Translations under genes and position numbers: made by a program | From: Treponema sp. | Lineage (GTDB): Bacteria; Spirochaetota; Spirochaetia; Treponematales; Breznakiellaceae | Direction: 5' to 3' | Length of the DNA: 23,766 nucleotides | Assembly: GCA_031277045.1 (NCBI GenBank) | Contig: JAISLX010000184.1 | Coordinates: 1 to 23,766 of the forward strand | Shown here: positions 1 through 5,944 of the stretch, piece by piece | Position numbering within the stretch: the stretch's first letter is position 1 | How the letters are laid out: every line of letters starts with the position of its first letter | The notes under the pieces: model-generated | The model's database searches: none | What the model was told of the DNA's origin: nothing | Seen by the model: only the letters and a program-made list of their open reading frames with translations

Positions 1-180
1 GTCCTCAATGGTCAGTTTCGGCGGTTTCCCTCCACGTCTGTGCAAAATGTCAAACTCTTTTTGGAGAATTGACCGCATTTTTTCAAATGTATCAGGTTTT
101 ACCCCGTACAGCCCGCTTAAATGATTCAACCTTGGCGTCAGTCGCCTTTTTCCCTTTTCCCATGTCTTGACTATATCACT
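1..180 (-). CDS. IS5-like DDE transposase, N-terminal part, cut by the window edge
   Basis: On the minus strand 60 codons stay open from position 180 to 1; an in-frame stop lies just upstream at 181-183. The predicted peptide contains LNHLSGLYGVKPDTFEKM and then RRGGKPPKLTIED. This resembles the N-terminal helix-turn-helix of IS5-group DDE transposases, where a 'LTGVxxETFEKM' helix is followed by 'GGRPPKLSIED'. The catalytic DDE domain would lie beyond position 1. No ATG is present in the right place; TTG at 127-129 is the only plausible start seen, so the copy may be damaged or use an unusual start. I could not identify the terminal inverted repeat or target duplication. It probably marks an insertion sequence ending around 180-250. 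Family recognition is from memory of the motif. Confidence 0.6.
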
Positions 181-254
181 TTATGCGGTTAGCGAACAAG
201 TCTAATAATTATTTATACGATAGTTTTAAAAATTATTTTACCCCATTAACAATG

Positions 255-280
255 CGCCCACGCCATGGACGGCGTGGGCG
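255..280. terminator. Perfect 10-bp GC hairpin downstream of the 75-aa gene
   Basis: The arms CGCCCACGCC (255-264) and GGCGTGGGCG (271-280) are perfectly complementary around a 6-nt loop. On the plus strand TTTT follows; on the minus strand there is no immediate U-run. It sits between the minus-strand gene at 347-574 and the transposase fragment, so it probably ends or separates these transcription units. Confidence 0.5.
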
Positions 281-346
281 TTTTCCGATGCCTGTTTAGA
301 TAGTGTCAGTAACCTTTGCATTACTTGTAACATCTATACAAGGCTG

Positions 347-574
347 TTACGCTCTTTCCAGCGCTTTCTGTATGTCTTCGTTGACTTTTGAGCGGGGACA
401 GGGTTCAACCCGGTCGCTCCCTTTGCGGTTGGGGGCTTTTTTCATCGGGTAGCCCATTTGCTCTTTGATGTCCGCTATCCAACAGGTTTTGACCGTATAT
501 CCCCTATTTTTTTTTACCCATTCAGTTACCGCTTTGTATGTGGGCGGCGGCTGTCGCAGGTTTTTCTTTACCAT
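347..574 (-). CDS. Small basic protein, standalone domain of unknown function
   Basis: This is a 75-aa protein starting at ATG 574 with GGGAAGG shortly upstream. It contains PPTYKAVTEWVKKNRGYTVK, then TCWIADIKEQMG, and later a PCP-like stretch followed by a short helix (KVNEDIQKALE). From memory, a similar segment (PTYKEV..YVKEKYG..V...YIAQVK..G..CPPEKEEAIREAL) occurs as a C-terminal tail on some bacterial methyltransferases and as short standalone proteins. Its function is not known to me; the basic, helical character would fit nucleic-acid binding. It lies 51 bp downstream of the TPR gene on the same strand, so it may share its transcript. It is real rather than a chance ORF with moderate confidence because of the motif match and the ribosome binding site. 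Confidence 0.55.
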   Translation of the reverse strand: MVKKNLRQPPPTYKAVTEWVKKNRGYTVKTCWIADIKEQMGYPMKKAPNRKGSDRVEPCPRSKVNEDIQKALERA

Positions 575-625
575 ACATACCTTCCCTCTATTTCAATGTT
601 GGCTATGAGTGTTTCCTGTCTCGGA

Positions 626-1957
626 TTAATACCCCCGCTTCTCTCGTGCCATTTCAATACTCCCCCGGGCGAGAGCATCATTGGGGTTAATCCGCAGGGC
701 GGCGGTCCAGTCTTCAATCGCCCGGTCATACATACCTTTGCGGTAATACGCACTGCCCCGGTTGTAATAGGCTCCGGCATAATTGGGGTCTATCCGCAGG
801 GTAGCGGTCCAGTCCTCAATCGCCCGGTCGTACATCCTTTTGCCGTAATACGCATGGCCCCGGTTGTAATAGACTTCGGCATCATTGGGGTTAATCCGCA
901 GGGCGGCGGTCCAGTCCTCAATCGCCCGGTCGTCCATACCTTTGAGGTAATACGCATTGCCCCGGCCGTAATAAGCGTCGGTATAATTGGGGTTAATCCG
1001 CAGGGCGGCGGTCCCGTCCTCAATGGCGCGGTCGTACATACCTTTGAGGTAATACGCAACGCCCCGGTTGTAATAAGCGAGGGCATAATTGGGGTCTATC
1101 CGCAGGGCGGCGGTCCAGTCTTCAATGGCGCGGTCGTACATCTCTTTTTCGCCATACGCATTGCCCCGGCCGTTGTAAGCGGCGGCATCATTGGGATTGA
1201 TCCGCAGGGCGGCGGTAAAGTCCGTTATTGCCTGGTCGTACCGTTTCTGTTTCATATTGGCGTTGCCGCTGTTGAACAGGGCCAAAGCTTCGCTGTTGCT
1301 GGAAAGCGTTACCGCGCTTAACTGCCGCGCGGAGTTCCGCTGGACTTCCCGGCCGTTTTCCACCACCCCCCACCACGCATATCCGGTGTTGTCCGTCCAG
1401 GTGGGATCTATCCAGTAGATTGCGCCGTCGTTCCCGTAGACCCACAGCCATGCGTGCATGACCGCGTCCCCGTGGGCCTGTACGTTCTGCCGGGATACTT
1501 CCTTGAGCGGCATACCGTTCATAATCACCGTGGACTCCTTCCGGCTTGAGGGATCGTAGAGGATTATCTGCCGGGAATTATTGGCGGTCGCCGCGATATA
1601 CCAGCCGCCCCGCCGCATCCCTTTGCCTTCGTAATAGTCCCGGTAGGTTAAAATGTCGTTGTACGCAGCCAAGGCGTAATCGAAGCAGATACCGTAAAAG
1701 GTGGTGGTGGCGGTTCTGCCGCCGCTCAACTCAGTCAGGTACTCCCGAATGTCCGCGGGGGTGTAATAATCCTGGGGGTCGCCGATGCTGTAGTCCCCGG
1801 TCTGGGCCATATTGTACTGGCCGGTACAGGCGGTCTGTATGGACAACCATTGGAGTTCATTTGCAAGGGAACTGCCGCCCAAGGGAGCGTATTTGTCGGC
1901 GGCATGGATAGAGGCTGCTATAACAAGCAGCATAGCCGCGATGGTATTTCTTTTCAT
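626..1957 (-). CDS. Exported transglutaminase-like protein with TPR repeats
   Basis: This 443-aa protein begins with a signal peptide (MKRNTIAAMLLVIAASIHA). Residues about 60-200 look like a transglutaminase-like (papain-fold) domain, with candidate catalytic Cys91 in FYGICFDYA, His168 in VMHAWLWVY and Asp184 in YWIDPTW. From about residue 225 to the end there are six or more 34-residue tetratricopeptide repeats of the form AYYNRG.AYY.KGMYDRAIEDW and TAALRINPNY. The protein probably acts in the periplasm or at the envelope, the TPRs serving protein-protein contact; whether it crosslinks, cleaves or only binds is not shown. The start is supported by GGAGAGGG a few nucleotides upstream. A 21-codon ORF upstream overlaps the ATG (ATGA). 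The TPR part is nearly identical from repeat to repeat at the DNA level. Confidence 0.85.
   Translation of the reverse strand: MKRNTIAAMLLVIAASIHAADKYAPLGGSSLANELQWLSIQTACTGQYNMAQTGDYSIGDPQDYYTPADIREYLTELSGGRTATTTFYGICFDYALAAYNDILTYRDYYEGKGMRRGGWYIAATANNSRQIILYDPSSRKESTVIMNGMPLKEVSRQNVQAHGDAVMHAWLWVYGNDGAIYWIDPTWTDNTGYAWWGVVENGREVQRNSARQLSAVTLSSNSEALALFNSGNANMKQKRYDQAITDFTAALRINPNDAAAYNGRGNAYGEKEMYDRAIEDWTAALRIDPNYALAYYNRGVAYYLKGMYDRAIEDGTAALRINPNYTDAYYGRGNAYYLKGMDDRAIEDWTAALRINPNDAEVYYNRGHAYYGKRMYDRAIEDWTATLRIDPNYAGAYYNRGSAYYRKGMYDRAIEDWTAALRINPNDALARGSIEMAREKRGY
687..1298 (-). repeat. Six tandem 102-bp repeats encoding TPR units
   Basis: A conserved block (plus-strand form 'TATCCGCAGGG.GCGGT') recurs at about 687, 789, 891, 993, 1095 and 1197, exactly 102 bp apart, so each copy encodes one 34-residue TPR. 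Copies are much more alike in DNA than is usual for TPRs, which points to recent duplication or gene conversion and possible copy-number variation between strains. Confidence 0.85.
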
Positions 1958-2019
1958 GTTACCCTCTCCTGCCGCCGTTCTCTATCCGCGCAAGAACAAA
2001 CTTCAAATTTTGCGGACAT
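1954..2019 (-). CDS. Possible 21-codon leader ORF overlapping the TPR gene start
   Basis: ATG at 2017-2019 (minus strand) is preceded by TGGAGG at a 5-nt spacing and opens 21 codons (MSAKFEVCSCADRERRQERV plus one residue). Its TGA overlaps the ATG of the TPR gene (ATGA), the arrangement typical of translational coupling. No homology is recognised. It lies over the degraded tail of the neighbouring pseudogene, so it may be an accidental remnant; the good ribosome binding site is the only support. Confidence 0.25.
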   Translation of the reverse strand: MSAKFEVCSCADRERRQERVT

Positions 2020-2546
2020 AAAAACCTCCATATCCTGTAGCCTTTGTTCGCCGGGTCGTTGGGGCTTCCGGTAACATAGACCATTTTGACGCCCGGCTTG
2101 CTATCCGGCATAGCCGGATAGCTTGGGAATTTTGCCTACAGCAAAACTCCAGCCAATGATTGCCATACAATAATTGTGTGGTGGGGGTTTCGTTTACAGT
2201 GGGGGTGCTGTCGTGAGGCTTTAAGCCCAGGGCGATGTAGTCCGCTTCCGTTTCCGTCAACGGCGGGGTTAAAACATAGCGTTTCTTGAAGCCCCGCATC
2301 TTGTCCGTCAGCGCCTCAAACGCCTCCCGGCACCGCGCCGTAACCACGAGTGTGCGGGTCCGTCTCGTTCTTCGCCGCCGTCGTGTCCGCCGTATCCGCC
2401 GCGCCTGTCAGCGCGGTAAAGTCCGTTATAACAGCGGGGGGAATACCCCACGCCTCCGCGTTGGCCGTCATCACAGGCAGCCCCACCTTCGCCATTGCCA
2501 ACTGGCCGTCCCGGTTTGCCGGGAGCCAGTCTGATCGTTGATCCAT
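2020..2546 (-). pseudogene. Frameshifted remnant of a protein family I associate with Treponema
   Basis: The start is ATG 2546, with AAGGAG nine nucleotides upstream; the reading begins MDQRSDWLPANRDGQLAMAK. That frame runs to about 2340 (KNETDPHTR) and then needs a frameshift. The next frame continues with VTARCREAFEALTDKMRGFK and LTETEADYIALGLKPHDS. A further shift around 2100-2180 is needed to reach the third frame, where PGVKMVYVTGSPNDPANKGY (about 2096-2035) is readable; a TAG in that frame lies at 2136-2138. The pieces are in the right order for a hypothetical protein family I associate with treponemes (DWLP..N N-terminus, AF.ALT.KMR, LKPHD.TP, VYVTGSP..NKGYRIW). The C-terminus is missing. 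At least two frameshifts make a functional product unlikely. Confidence 0.6.
2100..2122. repeat. Perfect 10-bp inverted repeat inside the pseudogene
   Basis: GCTATCCGGC, a 3-nt loop (ATA) and GCCGGATAGC form a perfect hairpin. A second small stem (TTTTGC/GCAAAA) follows at about 2131-2146. Both lie where the pseudogene loses its reading frame, so they may be part of the inserted or rearranged DNA that broke it. Confidence 0.5.
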
Positions 2547-2601
2547 GATTTCTGTCTCCTTGTGTGATGAAATTAAGGCATTTTTGTCCCAAAACGCCGT
2601 A

Positions 2602-2748
2602 TTGTCTACAGATTTTAGGTTGAAGTCTTTAGACGCGGGGGCAAAGTCTAAAGATTTTGGAGCGAAGTCTGAAGACGCCGCAGTGAAGTCTAAAGACGCG
2701 GGAGCGAAGTCTGAAGACGCCACAGTGAAGTCTGAAGACGCCCCGCGA
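2602..2748. repeat. Seven tandem 21-bp repeats upstream of the pseudogene
   Basis: Units begin AAGTCT and are exactly 21 bp: 2602-2622 (degenerate), 2623, 2644, 2665, 2686, 2707 and 2728-2748. A typical unit is AAGTCTGAAGACGCCACAGT plus one base. Two alternating versions (GCGGGAGC and GCC.CAGT endings) suggest that pairs of units were duplicated together. Because 21 is a multiple of three, both strands stay open; on the minus strand the units read S-x-DF-x-x-x, but there is no good start for such a peptide and the downstream gene has its own SD and ATG. They are therefore best seen as intergenic repeats or an untranslated leader. Confidence 0.85.
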
Positions 2749-2750
2749 GC

Positions 2751-2793
2751 CGGCGAGCGGGTTCTTGGGTATTCGCCCCCCTTCAAATAAAAA
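2751..2793. repeat. Dispersed repeat, copy 1
   Basis: The block GGTTCTTGGGTATT, then CCCTTCA and ATAAAAA with near-constant spacing is shared with 23171-23208. Upstream, CCCCGCGA-CCGG is also shared. It directly adjoins the 21-bp repeat array. It looks like one copy of an interspersed repeat family. Confidence 0.6.
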
Positions 2794-2873
2794 ATGCGGA
2801 AAAAGATGGTGTTTGCCGGCGCGGGCGGTTGTGGGCGTGGGGCTGCAGTCCAAATCTGCCGATATATGAAATC

Positions 2874-4058
2874 ATGTCAAAGTTCGTTATAGTATGCATC
2901 ATCGGATTTTTTAGCATTCCGGCCTTGTTTGCGGCGCCGCCCCTGGACAGCCGGGCGCTGCCGTCAGGCGGAGGGGAAAATTTCACAATCCTGGAAGCCC
3001 GGAACAAACTTCTTGCCGCGGCGGACACCTACCGGGGAACCCCGTATCGTTACAGCGGGACAAACAAAAAAGGCGTAGACTGTTCGGGGCTTATCTATGC
3101 CAGTTTTAAGGATTCCCTGGACATTTCGGTGCCCCGGAGTACACCGGCCCTGTACAACTGGACGGAAAAAATCGGCGAAAAGTCCCTGCAGCCGGGGGAC
3201 CTGGTCTTTTTTATTACTACGGGGCCCGGCATTTCCCACGCGGGAATCTACGTTGGGGAAGGCCGTTTTATCCATTCCGCCTCTGACGGACCAATGACGG
3301 GGGTTATCTACTCCAGTTTGGACGAAACCTACTGGCGCAAGACCTTTGCCGGGGCCGGCCGTGCCCTGCCGGAACTGTCCTCAAATGAGACGGTGGCCTT
3401 TCAGCCGCCGCCTCCGGAAAAAGCCGGGGCGGATCCGGGGAAAACCGCGGTCCCGGCGGCCGGGGAAACGATCCGGCCTTCGGTCAACCCCATCAAAGAC
3501 AGAATTAGCCCTGCGGAAAGCCCCTCCGGCTCCCGGACAAATGCCCTAACGGGAAAGGGTTTTATGGCGGGTTTTGCCATTGCCCCCAGTTGGAACGGGT
3601 TTGTGGAGCGGAACAACCCTAATCTTATCCGGGGCATCACGGTCCAGGGCCGTTTCGCCTGGAAGGGCGTTGTTTTTGGGCAGCCCCTGATGCCGGCTTT
3701 TGAGATTCGCCCCGAGTGGGACAATGTCCTGGGGGTTTTTAGGATGTCGTTTGCCCTTTCCCTGGGTTTTAGCGACAAAGTGCGCTTTTTTGCCGGGCCC
3801 GCCTTCTCCGTGGGCGCTCCAACAATGCGGCTGCAGACCGGGGACCGGCGCTATACAGGCGGGAATTCCTGGCTTGGCACGCTGGGGGTTACACTGGCCC
3901 CCCTTTCCATCCCGGTGAGCAAGGGTAGTCTGGACCTGTACGGGGAACTGGCCTGGCAGTCCTACTACGGCGCGGCGGACACGGAACCCAACTGGAAAGC
4001 CGACATGAACGCGGGTCTGAGTATCTCCACCGGCCTCCGCTATACCTGGGAACTCTGA
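2874..4058 (+). CDS. Exported NlpC/P60 peptidase with C-terminal beta-barrel-like domain
   Basis: Reading from ATG 2874 gives 394 aa with a signal peptide (MSKFVIVCIIGFFSIPALFA). A TTG 45 nt upstream is in frame, but it would put a polar extension before the signal peptide. Residues about 40-160 form an NlpC/P60 domain: catalytic Cys70 in GVDCSGLIYASF, His122 in ISHAGIYVGEG and a third polar residue, His134 in FIHSAS. Such enzymes hydrolyse peptide bonds in peptidoglycan stem peptides. A Pro/Ala-rich linker (about 175-225) leads to a C-terminal region of alternating beta strands (GFMAGFAIAPSWNGF to GLRYTWEL) that resembles an outer-membrane barrel domain. This would tether the hydrolase to the outer membrane. 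No clear SD is seen before the chosen ATG. A terminator follows at 4168. Confidence 0.85.
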   Translation: MSKFVIVCIIGFFSIPALFAAPPLDSRALPSGGGENFTILEARNKLLAAADTYRGTPYRYSGTNKKGVDCSGLIYASFKDSLDISVPRSTPALYNWTEKIGEKSLQPGDLVFFITTGPGISHAGIYVGEGRFIHSASDGPMTGVIYSSLDETYWRKTFAGAGRALPELSSNETVAFQPPPPEKAGADPGKTAVPAAGETIRPSVNPIKDRISPAESPSGSRTNALTGKGFMAGFAIAPSWNGFVERNNPNLIRGITVQGRFAWKGVVFGQPLMPAFEIRPEWDNVLGVFRMSFALSLGFSDKVRFFAGPAFSVGAPTMRLQTGDRRYTGGNSWLGTLGVTLAPLSIPVSKGSLDLYGELAWQSYYGAADTEPNWKADMNAGLSISTGLRYTWEL

Positions 4059-4092
4059 ACGGGCGCCGAATGTTTCAAAATTCGCGTCTGCG

Positions 4093-4205
4093 GGTGTAAC
4101 CATATCCCGGCGGCAGGGTTTGTTAAGTGTACAAACGCCTCCTCCTAAATGTTCTCCTTTGCTTCGTGCCGCCGCCGTTTTCCTCCTTTCGGCGGCGGCT
4201 TTTTT
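4093..4205 (+). ncRNA. Repeated noncoding module, copy A (candidate 3'UTR or small RNA)
   Basis: GGTGTAACCAT (4093-4103), 24 nt, TGTACAA (4128-4134), then a GC-rich terminator (4168-4205). The same order with a 25-nt gap is found at 8566-8663, where no upstream plus-strand gene exists. Here it could be the 3' end of the NlpC/P60 transcript or a separate RNA. No known RNA family is recognised. Confidence 0.3.
4168..4205 (+). terminator. Rho-independent terminator after the NlpC/P60 gene
   Basis: GCCGCCGCCG (4168-4177) pairs perfectly with CGGCGGCGGC (4190-4199), followed by six T (4200-4205). Confidence 0.85.
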
Positions 4206-4316
4206 GGAACATCCGGTTTTGAAAAAGCGGCGTTAATTTTTAAGTGAAAAAGGGCTTTTGGCGGCTGTTTCGCCGTCAAGCCAGCCGGGTTGTGAAACCG
4301 GCTCGTGATACTGATT

Positions 4317-4345
4317 TTGAGCAGGTCCCGCCGTCCGGGTATAAA
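4317..4345 (+). promoter_or_regulatory. Predicted sigma70-type promoter of mgtE
   Basis: TTGAGC (4317-4322), 17 nt, TATAAA (4340-4345). Initiation would be near 4352, leaving a leader of about 220 nt before the mgtE start at 4574. Confidence 0.5.
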
Positions 4346-4390
4346 GCCCCCGCGGCACGGACCTTCGCCTTCCGGTCAAAAATCCAGCAC

Positions 4391-4573
4391 AGGAGGTTTA
4401 TAGTGGGCCCGCGTAAATCCGGCGACACGGACAGTGACCCTTACGGTAGTATGAACAGTACCGCGGGCTTATATAAACCGGCTGTCCGCCTTCTGCCGTA
4501 ACCATACTGTTTTGTGTCCTCTAAAATAACTTAAGAATCCCGTCCGGCGGGGTAACATGCGGAGGATACTATC
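4391..4573 (+). promoter_or_regulatory. Structured mgtE leader, candidate Mg2+-responsive element
   Basis: GGTTTATA (4395-4402) pairs with TATAAACC (4472-4479), and inside it GCCCGCG (4407-4413) pairs with CGCGGGC (4462-4468); the small internal loop holds the GTG start of the uORF. Further down, TCCGC (4485-4489) or TCCTC (4517-4521) could pair with GCGGA/GAGGA in the mgtE ribosome binding site (4559-4566). These are alternative pairings that ribosome movement over the uORF could switch. The conserved sequence blocks of the M-box (ykoK) Mg2+ riboswitch are not seen. Regulation is inferred. Confidence 0.4.
4403..4501 (+). CDS. uORF in the mgtE leader, possible Mg2+-sensing leader peptide
   Basis: A 32-codon ORF starts at GTG 4403 with a perfect AGGAGG (4391-4396) six nucleotides upstream, a better ribosome binding site than that of mgtE itself. 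The peptide begins MGPRKSGDTDSDPYGS and ends YKPAVRLLP. Its early Asp/Pro-rich stretch (DTDSDP) and C-terminal prolines recall enterobacterial MgtL (acidic/Pro leader peptide), where low Mg2+ affects ribosome progress and so transcription of the Mg2+ transporter gene. There is no sequence homology to MgtL; the parallel is in position, length and composition. The SD and start are embedded in a long hairpin. It stops 72 nt before mgtE. Confidence 0.4.
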   Translation: MGPRKSGDTDSDPYGSMNSTAGLYKPAVRLLP

Positions 4574-5914
4574 TTGGAAAACGAAATTCTTGAAATGATT
4601 CACACCGGTCCTGTTGACATGACCAGGGCGAAACGTCTTTTTTCGCAGATGAACACGGTCGATATTGCCGAAGTTTTTGAAAACTTGGACAGGGAAAAAA
4701 CCGTACAGCTTTTCCGGATTCTGCCTAAAAGCACCGCCGCCGATGTCTTTGCCCACATGGACGCCGATCGGCAGCAGCTTACCGTGGAAAGCCTGACGGA
4801 CATGGAAATCGGCGAAATTATGAACAGCCTTTTTGTTGATGATGCGGTGGATTTTATTGAGGAGATGCCGGCCAACGTGGTTAAACGTGTACTCCAAAAC
4901 GTCCAGAACGAAAAGCGGAAAACTATCAACCAACTGCTGCAATACCCCGACGATTCCGCCGGCAGCATTATGACTACCGAATATATTGATCTTCAGGCGG
5001 ATGCCACCGTGCGGGAAGCGTTTGATGTTATCAGAACAACCGGAGTTAACAAAGAAACTATCTACACCTGTTATGTCAGGCAGCGGGACAGGCTGCTGAC
5101 CGGCGTGGTATCGGCAAAAACGCTTATGCTTGCCCGCCCGCAGGATAAAATAGGCGATATTATGGATACCGGCATAGTTTTTGCCTATACAACCGACGAT
5201 CAGGAGGCTGTGGCCGCGCTGTTCAAAAAGTACGACCTCCTGGCAATGCCGGTTGTGGACAAGGAAAAACGGCTTGTCGGCATTATTACTATTGATGACA
5301 TCGTGGAAGTTATCGAGGAGGAAAACACCGAAGACTTTGAGAAAATGAACGCTCTTAACCCTTCGGATGAACCATACCTGAAAACAAGCATTATCAAACT
5401 GGCAAGAAACCGCATCCTCTGGCTTATGGTTTTGATGCTGTCGGCTACCGTTACCGGCGGAATCATATCAAGTTTTGAAAGTTCCCTGGCTGTTCTGCCG
5501 GTTTTAGTCGCCTTTATCCCCATGCTTATGAACACCGGAGGCAACGCCGGGTCCCAGTCGTCAACCCTGATTATCCGCGGCATGGCGGTGGGGGAAATCG
5601 CGCTTGCGGATATAATCAAGGTTATCTGGAAAGAGATACGCATAGGAACGCTGTGCGGCATTGCGCTGGGGCTGGTCAACTTTATCCGCATTTATCTGAT
5701 GAACGGTAAAAACCTGCTCTTGTCCGCTGCCGTGACTTTCAGCCTGTTTTGCACGGTACTGATGGCCAAAAGCGTGGGCTGTATGCTGCCGATGCTTGCC
5801 AAAAAGCTGAACATCGATCCGGCGATCATGGCGGCCCCGCTTCTCACAACAATTGTCGATGGCGCGTCGCTGGTTATGTACTTTTCCATCGTGAAGCTTA
5901 TGTTCAAGCTGTAG
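4574..5914 (+). CDS. mgtE: Magnesium transporter MgtE
   Basis: This 446-aa protein has the full MgtE layout. The cytoplasmic MgtE N domain (about 1-130; helical repeats ending LLQYPDDSAGSIMTTEYIDL) precedes two CBS domains (about 135-255, with MPVVDKEKRLVGIITIDDIV). A plug-helix region follows, then five transmembrane helices (about 280-446) with the family signature PMLMNTGGNAGSQSSTLIIRG near 318-338. MgtE is a homodimeric Mg2+ channel in the inner membrane; its N and CBS domains bind Mg2+ and close the pore when Mg2+ is plentiful. The length matches the family. The start is TTG at 4574 with GGAGG (4561-4565). It is alone on its strand, behind a long leader with a uORF, and converges on the chemoreceptor gene. 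Confidence 0.96.
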   Translation: MENEILEMIHTGPVDMTRAKRLFSQMNTVDIAEVFENLDREKTVQLFRILPKSTAADVFAHMDADRQQLTVESLTDMEIGEIMNSLFVDDAVDFIEEMPANVVKRVLQNVQNEKRKTINQLLQYPDDSAGSIMTTEYIDLQADATVREAFDVIRTTGVNKETIYTCYVRQRDRLLTGVVSAKTLMLARPQDKIGDIMDTGIVFAYTTDDQEAVAALFKKYDLLAMPVVDKEKRLVGIITIDDIVEVIEEENTEDFEKMNALNPSDEPYLKTSIIKLARNRILWLMVLMLSATVTGGIISSFESSLAVLPVLVAFIPMLMNTGGNAGSQSSTLIIRGMAVGEIALADIIKVIWKEIRIGTLCGIALGLVNFIRIYLMNGKNLLLSAAVTFSLFCTVLMAKSVGCMLPMLAKKLNIDPAIMAAPLLTTIVDGASLVMYFSIVKLMFKL

Positions 5915-5944
5915 GCCCCGCCAGGGCGGACCGCCGGTGGATTT

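Noticed and set aside
640..1300. CRISPR array
   Set aside because: The 102-bp repeats are contiguous and coding, with no spacers; the 21-bp repeats at 2602-2748 also have no spacers.
458..1321. Long plus-strand ORF opposite the TPR gene
   Set aside because: It is the antisense reading of the 102-bp TPR repeats (period divisible by three keeps it open); it has no ribosome binding site and no recognisable domain.
2829..2873. Upstream TTG start for the NlpC/P60 gene
   Set aside because: It would place 15 residues before a good signal peptide; ATG 2874 fits better.
4244..4501. 85-aa ORF upstream of mgtE
   Set aside because: Its GTG start has no SD and lies upstream of the predicted promoter; only the last 32 codons, with their own AGGAGG, are kept as a uORF.
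4340..4573. M-box (ykoK) Mg2+ riboswitch
   Set aside because: The conserved blocks I remember (such as GGTGAGGCTCC) are not found; a model search would be needed to exclude a divergent form.
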